From contig CALAGJ010000110.1 in the NCBI GenBank assembly GCA_937892395.1, positions 5,155 through 69,154 of the forward strand: a stretch of 64,000 nt of DNA. Reading direction: 5' to 3'. Of the stretch, positions 17,577 to 25,602 are shown in pieces; positions within the stretch are counted from its first letter, which is position 1; each line of letters starts with the position of its first letter. Position numbers and translations under genes: made by a program. The stretch comes from an uncultured Parafilimonas sp. (lineage in GTDB: Bacteria > Bacteroidota > Bacteroidia > Chitinophagales > Chitinophagaceae). The notes beneath the pieces are model-generated. The model saw nothing but the letters and a program-made list of their open reading frames with translations, was not told the DNA's origin and did no database searches.

Positions 17577-18422
17577 ATGTCAAAAGAATCAGAAATTAAA
17601 GAACAAGTAAAAAACAAATACAGTGAGATAGCACTGCAAAGTAAAGAACAAAATACGGCATCATGTTGTGGTGCCAACTGTTGTTCTACAGAGGTATATA
17701 ATATTATGACGGACGACTATACAGACCTAGAAGGGTATCAGACTACTGCGGACTTAGGTTTGGGCTGCGGATTGCCTACTGCATTTGCACAAATACAACC
17801 GGGAAATACCGTGATTGATCTGGGTAGTGGAGCAGGCAATGATTGCTTTGTAGCTCGTGCTGCAGCCGGAGAATCCGGACAGATAATTGGAATTGATTTT
17901 ACCCCTGCCATGGTTGAAAGGGCTATAGAAAATGCAGCAAAATTCGGGTTTGATAATGTAAGTTTCAGACTAGGTGATATTGAGCAGATGCCTGTGGCAG
18001 ATGGCATTGCAGATGTAGTAGTCAGTAATTGTGTGCTTAATTTGGTACCCAATAAAAAAGCAGTGTTCAATGAAATATACAGGGTATTGAAGCCGGGTGG
18101 TCATTTCAGTATTTCGGATATTGTACTTAATGGCAAATTGCCGGCAGCAATTGTAGAATCTGCAGAAATGTATGCTGGTTGTGTAGCTGGAGCAATTGAT
18201 AAAAATGAATACTTGCAAATTATAGCCGAAGCGGGATTTGAAGATATACTATTACAAAAACAAAAACCAATCATAGTGCCGGATGAAATACTATCCAACA
18301 TGCTTTCAGCGGCTGAGATTTTACTTTACAAGCAAAACACAAATATTATTGAAAGCATTACAGTTTTTGCCAAAAAGCCCGCAGCAAAAAAAAACTGTTG
18401 TGGGCCAGAATGTTGTAATTGA
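17577..18422 (+). CDS. arsM: Arsenite S-adenosylmethionine methyltransferase ArsM
   Basis: ArsM methylates As(III) with SAM and glutathione or thioredoxin to mono-, di- and trimethyl species. The 281-residue protein has a SAM motif VIDLGSGAGNDCF (79-91) and GIDFTPAMVE. The three conserved arsenic-binding cysteines appear as Cys64 (GLGCGLP), Cys152 (SNCVLNL) and Cys202 (YAGCVAG). The N-terminus has a CCGANCC cluster (30-36) and the C-terminus another Cys-rich tail (NCCGPECCN), as in many bacterial ArsM proteins. The last bases overlap the open frame of arsC, but the real arsC start lies 65 bases further on. It is the middle gene of the ars operon. Confidence 0.95.
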   Translation: MSKESEIKEQVKNKYSEIALQSKEQNTASCCGANCCSTEVYNIMTDDYTDLEGYQTTADLGLGCGLPTAFAQIQPGNTVIDLGSGAGNDCFVARAAAGESGQIIGIDFTPAMVERAIENAAKFGFDNVSFRLGDIEQMPVADGIADVVVSNCVLNLVPNKKAVFNEIYRVLKPGGHFSISDIVLNGKLPAAIVESAEMYAGCVAGAIDKNEYLQIIAEAGFEDILLQKQKPIIVPDEILSNMLSAAEILLYKQNTNIIESITVFAKKPAAKKNCCGPECCN

Positions 18423-18487
18423 TTATCGAAACAGCACCCTCTTTACATTGTTTGAAACCGAGAGTGCTACATCTCCAAATAATATGT

Positions 18488-18904
18488 ATGAAAAAAAAAT
18501 TAGTGTTGTGTACGGGCAATAGTTGTAGAAGCCAAATGGCGGAAGGATTTCTTAAATTTTTTGCTAATGAGAAAGCCGAAGTATTTAGCGCAGGAATGGA
18601 AACTCATGGGGTTAATCCAAGAGCCATTGCATGTATGTTAGAGGATGGCATTGATATATCATCACATACTTCTAACCACGTAAATGATTACATTCATTTA
18701 CAGGTGGACTATCTCATTACTATATGTGATCATGCTAAAGAGCGATGCCCGATATTTTCAAGTTCAACAAAAAAGATACATATCAATTTCCCCGATCCTG
18801 CAAAAGCTAAGGGTACAAAGGATGAAATTGAATATTCATTTAGAGCAGTTCGAAACCAAATTAGGGATTGGTGTAGTCGGTTTGTAGAAGATGAATTAAG
18901 ATAG
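18488..18904 (+). CDS. arsC: Arsenate reductase, thioredoxin-coupled LMW-phosphatase type
   Basis: This 138-residue enzyme reduces arsenate to arsenite. It has the P-loop CTGNSCR (Cys8 to Arg14, CX5R) followed by SQMAEGF. Cys80 and Cys87, spaced as in Staphylococcus aureus ArsC (C-x6-C), serve the thioredoxin-linked disulfide relay. The phosphatase-like DPAKAKG loop closes the active site. The frame opens at 18419, but the ATG at 18488 places the P-loop at the usual distance. It is the last gene of arsR-arsM-arsC and converges on porT. Confidence 0.93.
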   Translation: MKKKLVLCTGNSCRSQMAEGFLKFFANEKAEVFSAGMETHGVNPRAIACMLEDGIDISSHTSNHVNDYIHLQVDYLITICDHAKERCPIFSSSTKKIHINFPDPAKAKGTKDEIEYSFRAVRNQIRDWCSRFVEDELR

Positions 18905-18926
18905 AATTTTCTTTATTCCCATCACG

Positions 18927-19646
18927 TTATTCTTCTATATTGAGTGTAAACATAATGCTCCGGCTATACAGTTTATCAAAAATACTGGAGAACTGTAGAT
19001 AAGGATCTCGGGCATGCACATTTGTGAGTCCTGTACTTATTTTTATTTCAGGACTAAGGGTTACAAATTTCAAATAGAAATTAAAGCCAACACCAGCTTG
19101 TACACCAAAATCTGATGGTTTAAGTTTTATTAAATCTTCTGCATTTCTTAAATTTGAATTGCTGGCCAAATCCACATCATAGGATAAACCACCCAGCATA
19201 TACACTCGGAAATTATCTATCCTGTCACTATTAAATTTGAACTGTAGTGGGAAGCTTAAAAAGGTACTGGTCAGCCTTTTTGTGTAAAACTCAGACTGGG
19301 CTGCATTTGGGTATTTTAGGTGGTAGGTAAACGTGCGTGCCCCACCCAATATTAATTGTGGTGCCACACGGGCCTGCCAATGTGTATTTAATTTTTTGGT
19401 AGCGATAAAGCCCACAGAAAAACCACCGCTTGCGCCTGGCTCTGCGCTGTAAATGCTATCATCCAATAGAAATTTTGGGTCCTTATTGGTGATGAAATCC
19501 ATGTTGGCATATCCTACTTGTAGTCCAAAGTAATAGGACATGTCATCATGCCCGGGTCTGTTTAATGCCCTCTGAGCTTGTACACTTGACAAGGATAAAA
19601 AACTACATAACAAAAGGCTTATTTGAAAGCCACGTATATACAACAT
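18927..19646 (-). CDS. porT: PorT-family outer-membrane beta-barrel protein (type IX secretion)
   Basis: The 239-residue protein has a signal peptide ending SSVQAQ (about residue 24). An eight-strand barrel-like sequence follows, with YYFGLQVGYANMDF near 38-51 and FGVQAGVGFNFYLKFVTLSPEIKIS near 180-204, both characteristic of PorT. PorT is an outer-membrane component required for the type IX secretion system, which exports proteins bearing a C-terminal sorting domain. Two such cargo-like proteins are encoded in this window. Its start overlaps the end of menG(ubiE) by 28 bases, an arrangement commonly seen in Bacteroidota. Confidence 0.88.
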   Translation of the reverse strand: MLYIRGFQISLLLCSFLSLSSVQAQRALNRPGHDDMSYYFGLQVGYANMDFITNKDPKFLLDDSIYSAEPGASGGFSVGFIATKKLNTHWQARVAPQLILGGARTFTYHLKYPNAAQSEFYTKRLTSTFLSFPLQFKFNSDRIDNFRVYMLGGLSYDVDLASNSNLRNAEDLIKLKPSDFGVQAGVGFNFYLKFVTLSPEIKISTGLTNVHARDPYLQFSSIFDKLYSRSIMFTLNIEE

Positions 19647-20362
19647 ATACCAAATGTTAAGGGTTTAAAATATGTTTTCTGATAACCAGCATTTGAAAGA
19701 ATAGCAGCAAAATCTTCCCTTTCAGGAAAAGCTTGAGCACTTTCATTCAAATAAGTATAAGCCTCTCTGTTTCCAGACATTAGCTTACCTAATCCCGGTG
19801 TTACAGATTTCATATACCAATTATATAATTGCTTCATCATTGCGTTGGAAGGTCTGCTAAATTCCAACACCACAATTTTGCCACCGGGTTTTAAAACCCT
19901 ATACATTTCCCGAAGACCTTTGTCTAAATGCTGAAAATTTCTCACCCCAAATGCAACTGTTATGGCATCAAACGTATTATCAGGCTGGTTTATTGTTTCG
20001 CCATTGCCGTTTTCAAGTTTTATGATTGATGACAATCCGGCATCCTCAATTTTTTTACGACCATTGTCCAGCATGGCATCTGCTATATCAATACCAATGA
20101 TGGATTGTGGCTTTAAAATTTTTGCGGTTAGCAAAGCTACATCTGCCGTGCCGGTGGCCACATCAAGTATTAACTTTGGTTTTATATCGCTTATTTCTGC
20201 AATTGCTTTTTTGCGCCACTGCACATCTAAACCTGCACTGAGCATCCTATTCAATAAATCATAACGGTTGGCAATATTATTAAACATACCTGCCACCTGT
20301 TCCTTCTTTGATGATTCATTGTCCTGCTGGGGTACAATATCATCATGCGCATATTTTGGCAT
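19619..20362 (-). CDS. ubiE: Demethylmenaquinone methyltransferase (UbiE/MenG)
   Basis: This 247-residue SAM-dependent C-methyltransferase converts demethylmenaquinone to menaquinone, the last step of quinone synthesis in most Bacteroidota. Signatures are KEQVAGMFNNIANRYDLLNRMLSAG near residues 20-45, LILDVATGTADVALLTAK (SAM site), ITVAFGVRNFQHLDKGLREMYRVLKPGG and the C-terminal GICCIYVAFK. An ATG at 20399-20401 would add 13 residues, but the promoter box at 20389-20396 lies between the two candidate starts and favours 20362. It is co-transcribed with porT. Confidence 0.94.
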   Translation of the reverse strand: MPKYAHDDIVPQQDNESSKKEQVAGMFNNIANRYDLLNRMLSAGLDVQWRKKAIAEISDIKPKLILDVATGTADVALLTAKILKPQSIIGIDIADAMLDNGRKKIEDAGLSSIIKLENGNGETINQPDNTFDAITVAFGVRNFQHLDKGLREMYRVLKPGGKIVVLEFSRPSNAMMKQLYNWYMKSVTPGLGKLMSGNREAYTYLNESAQAFPEREDFAAILSNAGYQKTYFKPLTFGICCIYVAFK

Positions 20363-20388
20363 AGGGGGGCGAAGATAGTTGAATGAAC

Positions 20389-20396
20389 CAAAGCTA
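20389..20396 (-). promoter_or_regulatory. Promoter -7 box TAGCTTTG for ubiE-porT
   Basis: It matches TAnnTTTG on the minus strand, 26 bases before the chosen ubiE start. No TTTG is seen at the expected upstream distance. It would lie inside the coding region of the longer ubiE form, which argues for the shorter one. Confidence 0.5.
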
Positions 20397-20505
20397 TTCA
20401 TTAACCGAAGGTTATAAGTACAGTTATTTATTCAAAAAATTAAACAAACCATTCTGTACTACAACCTTATAGATGCACTAATCTTTCTTTTGAACCAAAC
20501 CAGAC

Positions 20506-20536
20506 TTGCTTTTACGTCTCTAAAACCCTATATTTG
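20506..20536 (+). promoter_or_regulatory. Promoter (TTG, 20 bases, TATATTTG) for the small-protein/cold-shock operon
   Basis: TTG at 20506-20508 and TATATTTG at 20529-20536 fit the Bacteroidota promoter pattern. The first ATG follows at 20634, giving a leader of about 90 bases. Confidence 0.6.
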
Positions 20537-20633
20537 CGCCCTTGAGTTTACAGCACTCCGTAAGCGATACTTCTGATTTACCTCTCAGCTCATTTACATT
20601 TTCTGTTGGCTCAACTAAAATTTATCTATATAT

Positions 20634-20888
20634 ATGACTCAGGAAGCAGTAGAAAAAATAGTAGAAGTTAGAATCAGTACAGACACCATTGCACAGATAC
20701 ATTTTAAGAAAAGGGCTTTACTCAATTGCTATTTCGTAAAAGCTTATGACTATGATGAAATGAAAGCAAAAAATTTTTGGAGAGTAGTAGAGGATGTAAA
20801 TATTGAAGAATATCACGCAACAAAAAATATTTTGCTGACTCGCCTTTTCAATGGTCTTTCATTCACAAAAATATCTTCGGTAAAGTAA
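20634..20888 (+). CDS. Small conserved-looking protein of unknown function
   Basis: The 84-residue protein has no signal peptide, membrane segment or Cys pair. It is charged and probably cytosolic, with IAQIHFKKRALLNCYFVKAYDYDEMKAKNFWRVVED in the middle. I do not recognise the family. Support for it as a real gene comes from a good promoter upstream, balanced codon use, and a cold-shock-domain gene starting 44 bases later on the same strand, with a small hairpin (AGGAAAGGTTTTCCT) between them. A regulatory or nucleic-acid-related role would be guesswork. Confidence 0.65.
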   Translation: MTQEAVEKIVEVRISTDTIAQIHFKKRALLNCYFVKAYDYDEMKAKNFWRVVEDVNIEEYHATKNILLTRLFNGLSFTKISSVK

Positions 20889-20932
20889 TTTGTAAGGAAA
20901 GGTTTTCCTGATCAAATTGATTAAAAAATATA

Positions 20933-21358
20933 ATGGCAGAAACATTTAATAAGAAAGAAAGAGAAAAAAAGAAAAGACAAATACAACAAGAGAAACAACA
21001 GCGCAAATTAGAGCGTAAGCAGCAAACCAGAGACGGAAATAATCTGGATGAAATGATGGCTTACTTAGATATTAATGGCAACCTTACCCACCTACCCCCA
21101 GACAAGCAGGAAACGATACCCTCAAGACGTGAGAATAGCGGTGCAGATAATCAAAGTGGTTCATTCCGCACAGGCACCATTAAGTTTGTGAACTACAAAA
21201 AAGGATTCGGTTTTATAAGAGACAACATTACCCAGGAAAGCGTTTTTGTTCATGTAAATGTACTGCCTGGTCAGGTGCAGGAAAACAGTCAGGTAAAGTT
21301 TAAAACAAGGAATGATGCCCGTGGTGTTACGGCTATTTTTGTAGAGTTAGTAGCATAA
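20933..21358 (+). CDS. Cold-shock-domain RNA-binding protein with basic N-terminal extension
   Basis: The 141-residue protein has two parts. Residues 1-40 are a highly charged Lys/Gln/Arg helix, and about 75-140 form a cold-shock domain with the RNP1-like KGFGFI and RNP2-like VFVHV motifs. The linker is Pro/Asn-rich. Such proteins bind single-stranded RNA or DNA and act as RNA chaperones. The basic extension roughly doubles the usual 70-residue Csp length and likely adds nucleic-acid or ribosome contact. It is probably expressed with the small gene upstream. Confidence 0.9.
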   Translation: MAETFNKKEREKKKRQIQQEKQQRKLERKQQTRDGNNLDEMMAYLDINGNLTHLPPDKQETIPSRRENSGADNQSGSFRTGTIKFVNYKKGFGFIRDNITQESVFVHVNVLPGQVQENSQVKFKTRNDARGVTAIFVELVA

Positions 21359-21410
21359 ATCTTCAATCATTGAGTACAAAATATTTCGATCAAGAAATAT
21401 TTTAGGATTT

Positions 21411-21437
21411 GCCCCTACGGGGAATGATTACGCACGG
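21411..21437. repeat. Hairpin repeat copy 1 (GCCCCTACGGGG then AATGATTACGCACGG)
   Basis: A GC-rich inverted repeat (CCCC, TAC, GGGG) is followed by a 15-base tail. The whole 27-base unit recurs with one base changed at 48516-48542, and in shortened form at 49947-49970. It sits between the cold-shock gene and mdh, just past a stop codon. It looks like a small dispersed palindromic (REP-like) element. Confidence 0.75.
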
Positions 21438-21520
21438 CTATGTATTGTACCATGAATTTTTTACAAGGACAAAATCTGCCAAACAGGATTAGTCAAAACA
21501 AATCGCAGTAAGCTATCACC

Positions 21521-21528
21521 TATATTTG
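21521..21528 (+). promoter_or_regulatory. Promoter -7 box TATATTTG for mdh
   Basis: This is a perfect TAnnTTTG match 33 bases before the mdh ATG. No good -33 TTTG is seen at 19-21 bases. Confidence 0.55.
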
Positions 21529-21561
21529 CGGCCATTCTTTTATAACATAAAAATATTTTAA

Positions 21562-22491
21562 ATGAAAGTAACGGTTGTAGGCGCAGGTGCAGTAGGTGCT
21601 ACTTGTGCTGATAATATTGCCCGCAAAGAATTAGTATCAGATTTAGTTTTATTAGACATTAAAGAAGGGCTTGCTGAAGGAAAAGCGCAGGATATGATGC
21701 AGACTGCAACCCTATTGGGTTTTGATACACGTATATCCGGCAGTACCAATGACTATAGCAAAACTGCAAATAGTGATGTAGTAGTGATAACAAGTGGCAT
21801 ACCTCGTAAACCAGGCATGACTCGTGAAGAACTTATTGGTACCAATGCAGGCATCGTAAAAGGTGTGTGTGAGAACATTCTAAAATATTCTCCAAATGCC
21901 ATTATCATCATCATCAGTAATCCTATGGATACTATGACCTATTTGGCACTTACCAGTACAGGCTTACCAAAAAATAGAGTAATAGGCATGGGTGGAATAC
22001 TGGATAGCAGTCGCTTTAAATATCAACTCAGCCAGCACCTTAACTGTGCACCTTCCGATTTGAATGCTGTTGTAGTAGGTGGTCATGGTGATACTACTAT
22101 GATTCCACTCATACGTATGGCTACATGGAATAGTGTACCTGTTTCAAATTTTCTCAGTCAAGAGCAGCAGGATAAAATTGTAAAAGATACAATGATAGGT
22201 GGTGCTACCCTTACCGGATTGCTGGGTACTTCTGCTTGGTATGCACCTGGTGCTGCCGGTGCTGCATTAGTAGAAAGCATCATAAGGGATGAGAAGAAGC
22301 TCTTTACATGTTGTGTAGCATTAAATGGCGAATATGGCCACCAAGATATTTGTATGGGTGTGCCTGTAGTAATTGGTCGCAATGGCTGGGAGCAGATTGT
22401 GGACTTCCAACTCAACGAAACCGAACAAGCAGAATTTAATAAAAGTGCATCTGCTGTACGTAGCATGAATGATGTACTGAAAACATTATAG
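21562..22491 (+). CDS. mdh: Malate dehydrogenase (LDH-like type)
   Basis: This 309-residue NAD-dependent enzyme interconverts malate and oxaloacetate in the TCA cycle. It has the Rossmann start VTVVGAGAVGATCA (3-16), the NAD-binding Asp in LVLLDIKEGLAEGKAQDM, the active-site loop ITSGIPRKPGMTREEL (about 74-90, substrate arginines) and the catalytic-His region VVGGHGDTTMIPL. The arginine-rich loop IPRKPGMTR specifies malate rather than lactate. The gene has its own promoter and terminator and so is monocistronic. Confidence 0.95.
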   Translation: MKVTVVGAGAVGATCADNIARKELVSDLVLLDIKEGLAEGKAQDMMQTATLLGFDTRISGSTNDYSKTANSDVVVITSGIPRKPGMTREELIGTNAGIVKGVCENILKYSPNAIIIIISNPMDTMTYLALTSTGLPKNRVIGMGGILDSSRFKYQLSQHLNCAPSDLNAVVVGGHGDTTMIPLIRMATWNSVPVSNFLSQEQQDKIVKDTMIGGATLTGLLGTSAWYAPGAAGAALVESIIRDEKKLFTCCVALNGEYGHQDICMGVPVVIGRNGWEQIVDFQLNETEQAEFNKSASAVRSMNDVLKTL

Positions 22492-22510
22492 AACAAATTT
22501 TTTAAATTGA

Positions 22511-22540
22511 AAAGACTGCTGTAAAGGGCAGTCTTTTTTT
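22511..22540 (+). terminator. Rho-independent terminator of mdh
   Basis: A 9-bp stem (AAAGACTGC at 22511-22519 with GCAGTCTTT at 22528-22536) with an 8-base loop runs into a T tract ending at 22540. It begins 20 bases past the mdh stop codon. Confidence 0.92.
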
Positions 22541-22639
22541 ATGTGCTCAATCATAACTTATGATTTATCATGACAGGAAACATCAATGATGTATAAATTG
22601 CGATTCATTATTTAACGCTTTATAAAAAAAAGATGAGTT

Positions 22640-23170
22640 ATGGCTGCTATTCAAAGTAATTTAATTCCTGCACAACACAGCGATTTTGATTTTTTCTACA
22701 CGCTTTACATGCATCTGGAGGTTAATAGATATTTACTATATGATCTAATGCCTTCCGATGCATTTAAACCCATTTACGATAAGCTGATTGCTCAGCGGGT
22801 ATTGTTTCGATATGTTGAAAATGAAATTGCATTGGGTATGTGTAAACTGGTTTTTCAAGAACACAGAAACAGTCATATTATTTACTTGGGCGGTGTGGCC
22901 ATAGATCCTCAGCAGGCAGGCAAGGGTGTTGGCTATAGGATGATGCAGGCAGTGCAGCAGTATGCCATACTTCACAATCGCAAAAGGATTGAATTGTCTG
23001 TAGCTACTGAAAATCTTGCTGCCATTGGTTTGTATAAAAAGGCAGGATTTGTAGAGGAAGGTATTTTTAGAAAATTTTCCTGGTTAAAAGCAACTGATGA
23101 GTATTTAGATGAAATGATGATGGCGTGGATGCCTGAGTTCATGATGATGACGAACACTATTGAACGATAA
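22640..23170 (+). CDS. GNAT-family N-acetyltransferase
   Basis: The 176-residue GNAT-fold protein has the acetyl-CoA binding block IYLGGVAIDPQQAGKGVGYRMMQAV (about 79-103) and the C-terminal element IELSVATENLAAIGLYKKAGFVEEGI (about 115-141). It differs from the RimJ/L-type enzyme at 15465. The N-terminal half is variable and the substrate unknown. It lies after the mdh terminator and is followed by the methyltransferase gene. Confidence 0.88.
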   Translation: MAAIQSNLIPAQHSDFDFFYTLYMHLEVNRYLLYDLMPSDAFKPIYDKLIAQRVLFRYVENEIALGMCKLVFQEHRNSHIIYLGGVAIDPQQAGKGVGYRMMQAVQQYAILHNRKRIELSVATENLAAIGLYKKAGFVEEGIFRKFSWLKATDEYLDEMMMAWMPEFMMMTNTIER

Positions 23171-23302
23171 AATTTTATATTTTCAGTATTAAATACAGTG
23201 CAATTTCTGTAGAGTGAATTGCTGTGGGTGTACGAAGAATGGTTTTTATTGCAAACCCATTATTCAGATACATTTGCATGTTAGATTTGTATTTCAAGGT
23301 TT

Positions 23303-23310
23303 TACGTTTG
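23303..23310 (+). promoter_or_regulatory. Promoter -7 box TACGTTTG for the methyltransferase gene
   Basis: A perfect TAnnTTTG match ends 8 bases before the ATG at 23319, implying a very short or absent 5' leader. A TTTG at 23286-23289 lies closer than the usual 19 bases. Confidence 0.45.
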
Positions 23311-23318
23311 TAGAAATT

Positions 23319-24071
23319 ATGATGTCATTCGTTCAGACTTTATCACATTTGCGCCGCCTTCCAAATAAGTTATTATTACAATGGGCCCTAAGGGGAAATA
23401 ATGTGGAATGTATTTGCTGTGGACGCACTGCACTTAGCTTTTTACCCGCTGGGTACAAAAAAAGACCTCATGCAAAATGTGTTTACTGTAATGCCTTGGA
23501 GCGTCATAGGCTGCTTTGGCATTATTTGCAAACGGAGAAAAAGATTCAACTGTTTTCTGGGAAATTATTGCACATAGCCCCAGAGCGTATTTTTTATGAT
23601 AAGCTATATCCATTGCTCAGTGCTAATTATTTTCCAGTTGACCTAGAGCCGGATGCAAATAAACATGGTGGTCAAACCAAGCCCATGGATGTTACAAAGA
23701 TGAATTTTTCTGATAATTTTTTTGATGGTATTATTTGTAATCATGTATTAGAGCATATTCCTGATGATCGAAAAGCAATGCAGGAAATATATCGTGTGCT
23801 TAAACCAGGTGCATGGGCACTATTGAATGTACCGATAGATGCAACCCGCAAAGCAACTTATGAAGATTTTAAAATTACGGATCCACAGCAAAGGCTGTCA
23901 GTATTTGGCCAGCAAGACCATGTGCGAATTTATGGCACAGATTATACGGAGCGCCTTAAGCAATCTGGGTTTTATGTACATGAAGTGATCTATGCTGATA
24001 GGTTTGTGCCAGAAGAAATTTTTCGCTATGGCGTAAGGAAAGAGCCCATCTTTGAGTGTTCCAAAATCTGA
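23319..24071 (+). CDS. Class I SAM-dependent methyltransferase with an N-terminal Cys-pair module
   Basis: The 250-residue protein opens with a zinc-ribbon-like region with CxxC pairs (ECICCG near 29-34, KCVYCN near 54-59). A class I methyltransferase domain follows: LLHIAPERIFYDKL near 85, then FFDGIICNHVLEHIPDDRKAMQEIYRVLKPGAWALLNVP (about 135-175). HVLEHI and RVLKPG are typical of Methyltransf_11 enzymes. The substrate is unknown; similar proteins occur near cell-surface polysaccharide genes. The frame extends upstream to a GTG at 23214, but the promoter box and the ATG pair at 23319/23322 argue for this start. Confidence 0.8.
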   Translation: MMSFVQTLSHLRRLPNKLLLQWALRGNNVECICCGRTALSFLPAGYKKRPHAKCVYCNALERHRLLWHYLQTEKKIQLFSGKLLHIAPERIFYDKLYPLLSANYFPVDLEPDANKHGGQTKPMDVTKMNFSDNFFDGIICNHVLEHIPDDRKAMQEIYRVLKPGAWALLNVPIDATRKATYEDFKITDPQQRLSVFGQQDHVRIYGTDYTERLKQSGFYVHEVIYADRFVPEEIFRYGVRKEPIFECSKI

Positions 24072-24204
24072 TTATTGGAAAAAAAATTCCTGTTTCGGGA
24101 AAAAAACGGTTTTTTTGTATCCGCAAAAAGTATAAGCCTTCTATAGGGTAGCCTCTTGGTTGCCCAATTCGCAGAGGGTTATTACATTGCATTCAAAGTC
24201 CAGT

Positions 24205-25602
24205 ATGACAAATAAAACATTGTCCATATATATGTTAGATGACGATGCCATTTTCTGTAAGGTATTGTCGCATTATATATCGCTCAATCCTGATTATTCT
24301 ATAAAAACATTTACAGAAGCCAGCCAATTTACGGCAGCACTAAGCCAAAAACCAGACATCGTAACCATAGACTATATGCTGCCCGGCAGCAGTGGTGGTA
24401 TATTGATACAACAGGTAAAGGATTTAAGTCCGGAATCAAAAATTATAGTAATCAGTGGTCAGCAGGATATACAAGTAGCCATAGATTTATTTAAGAAAGG
24501 CGCACATGACTACATCATGAAGGATAAGGATACCCAGCAGCGGCTTTGGATGAGCATTCAAAACATAAGGGAGACCATCAGTCTTAAAAAAGAAGTAGAA
24601 CACCTTCAGCAGGAGGTTGAAAAGAAATATGATTTTCAAAAAGCGGTCATAGGCAATAGCCCTGTGCTGAAGCAGGTATTTGCATTAATGGAAAAAGCCG
24701 TATCCACTTCCATCACTGTATCTATATCTGGAGAAACGGGTACAGGAAAAGAGTTGATTGCCAAATCCATCCATTTTAATAGTTTTCGTAAGAAACATTC
24801 ATTTGTACCTGTAAATGTGGCGGCCATTCCCAAGGAGCTTTTAGAGAGTGAATTATTTGGATATGAGAAGGGGGCTTTTACGGGTGCTGCATCCCGCCGT
24901 ATTGGCAAGTTTGAAGAAGCACACAAAGGCACTTTGTTTTTAGATGAAATTGGAGAAATGGATTTGGCTATACAGGCCAAACTATTAAGAGCTTTGCAGG
25001 AAAAAGAAATATGTCGGTTAGGTAGTAATGAAATTATAAAAACTGACGTAAGGATTATTGTGGCCACACACCGCAACTTGGAAGAAGAGGTACAAAAAGG
25101 AAATTTCAGAGAAGATTTGTATTATAGAATTTTGGGATTGCCCTTACAATTGCCACCGCTTCGTATGAGAGGGAATGATATTCTGCTGATAGCAAAACAT
25201 TTTATTGATTTATTTAGTAAAGAAAATGACTTAGGCAAGAAAACCTTAAGCACGGAAGTAAAAAATAAATTGCTCTGCTATGCTTTTCCAGGCAATATCA
25301 GGGAGTTGAAATCTGTTGTAGAATTGGGTTGTGTACTGAGTAATGATGAAGAAATAGGCATAGACCATATTAGGCTGAATACTTCTACCAGATCTAATAT
25401 AGCACTTGCTTCAGATAATATTTCTTTGGATGATTATATCAGCGATTTAATACAGCATTATTTAGAAAAGCATAATTACGATGTAGTGCATGTAGCTAGG
25501 CTCTTAAAAGTTGGTAAGAGTACCATTTACAGAATGATAAAAAGTAACCGGTTGCAACTGCGTAGAAGAATCAACAAATATGAACAACCAGAAATTGTAT
25601 AG
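24205..25602 (+). CDS. Sigma-54-dependent response regulator with canonical GAFTGA loop
   Basis: The 465-residue NtrC-family protein has a receiver with acidic pocket LDDD (11-14) and phospho-acceptor Asp56 in VTIDYMLPG, then a short coiled-coil linker (about 125-145). The AAA+ sigma-54 activator has Walker A GETGTGKE (176-183), GAFTGA (223-228) and LFLDEIGEM. A Fis-type helix-turn-helix ends it (YDVVHVARLLKVGKSTIYRM). No histidine kinase gene adjoins it; instead it overlaps an HPt gene by 23 bases. The frame opens at a TTG at 24160, but the ATG at 24205 directly precedes the receiver fold. Confidence 0.93.
   Translation: MTNKTLSIYMLDDDAIFCKVLSHYISLNPDYSIKTFTEASQFTAALSQKPDIVTIDYMLPGSSGGILIQQVKDLSPESKIIVISGQQDIQVAIDLFKKGAHDYIMKDKDTQQRLWMSIQNIRETISLKKEVEHLQQEVEKKYDFQKAVIGNSPVLKQVFALMEKAVSTSITVSISGETGTGKELIAKSIHFNSFRKKHSFVPVNVAAIPKELLESELFGYEKGAFTGAASRRIGKFEEAHKGTLFLDEIGEMDLAIQAKLLRALQEKEICRLGSNEIIKTDVRIIVATHRNLEEEVQKGNFREDLYYRILGLPLQLPPLRMRGNDILLIAKHFIDLFSKENDLGKKTLSTEVKNKLLCYAFPGNIRELKSVVELGCVLSNDEEIGIDHIRLNTSTRSNIALASDNISLDDYISDLIQHYLEKHNYDVVHVARLLKVGKSTIYRMIKSNRLQLRRRINKYEQPEIV

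Noticed and set aside
13941..25602. Sigma-54 (-24/-12) promoters for the two NtrC-type regulators
   Set aside because: I looked for TGGCAC-N5-TTGC patterns upstream of genes and found none outside coding sequence.
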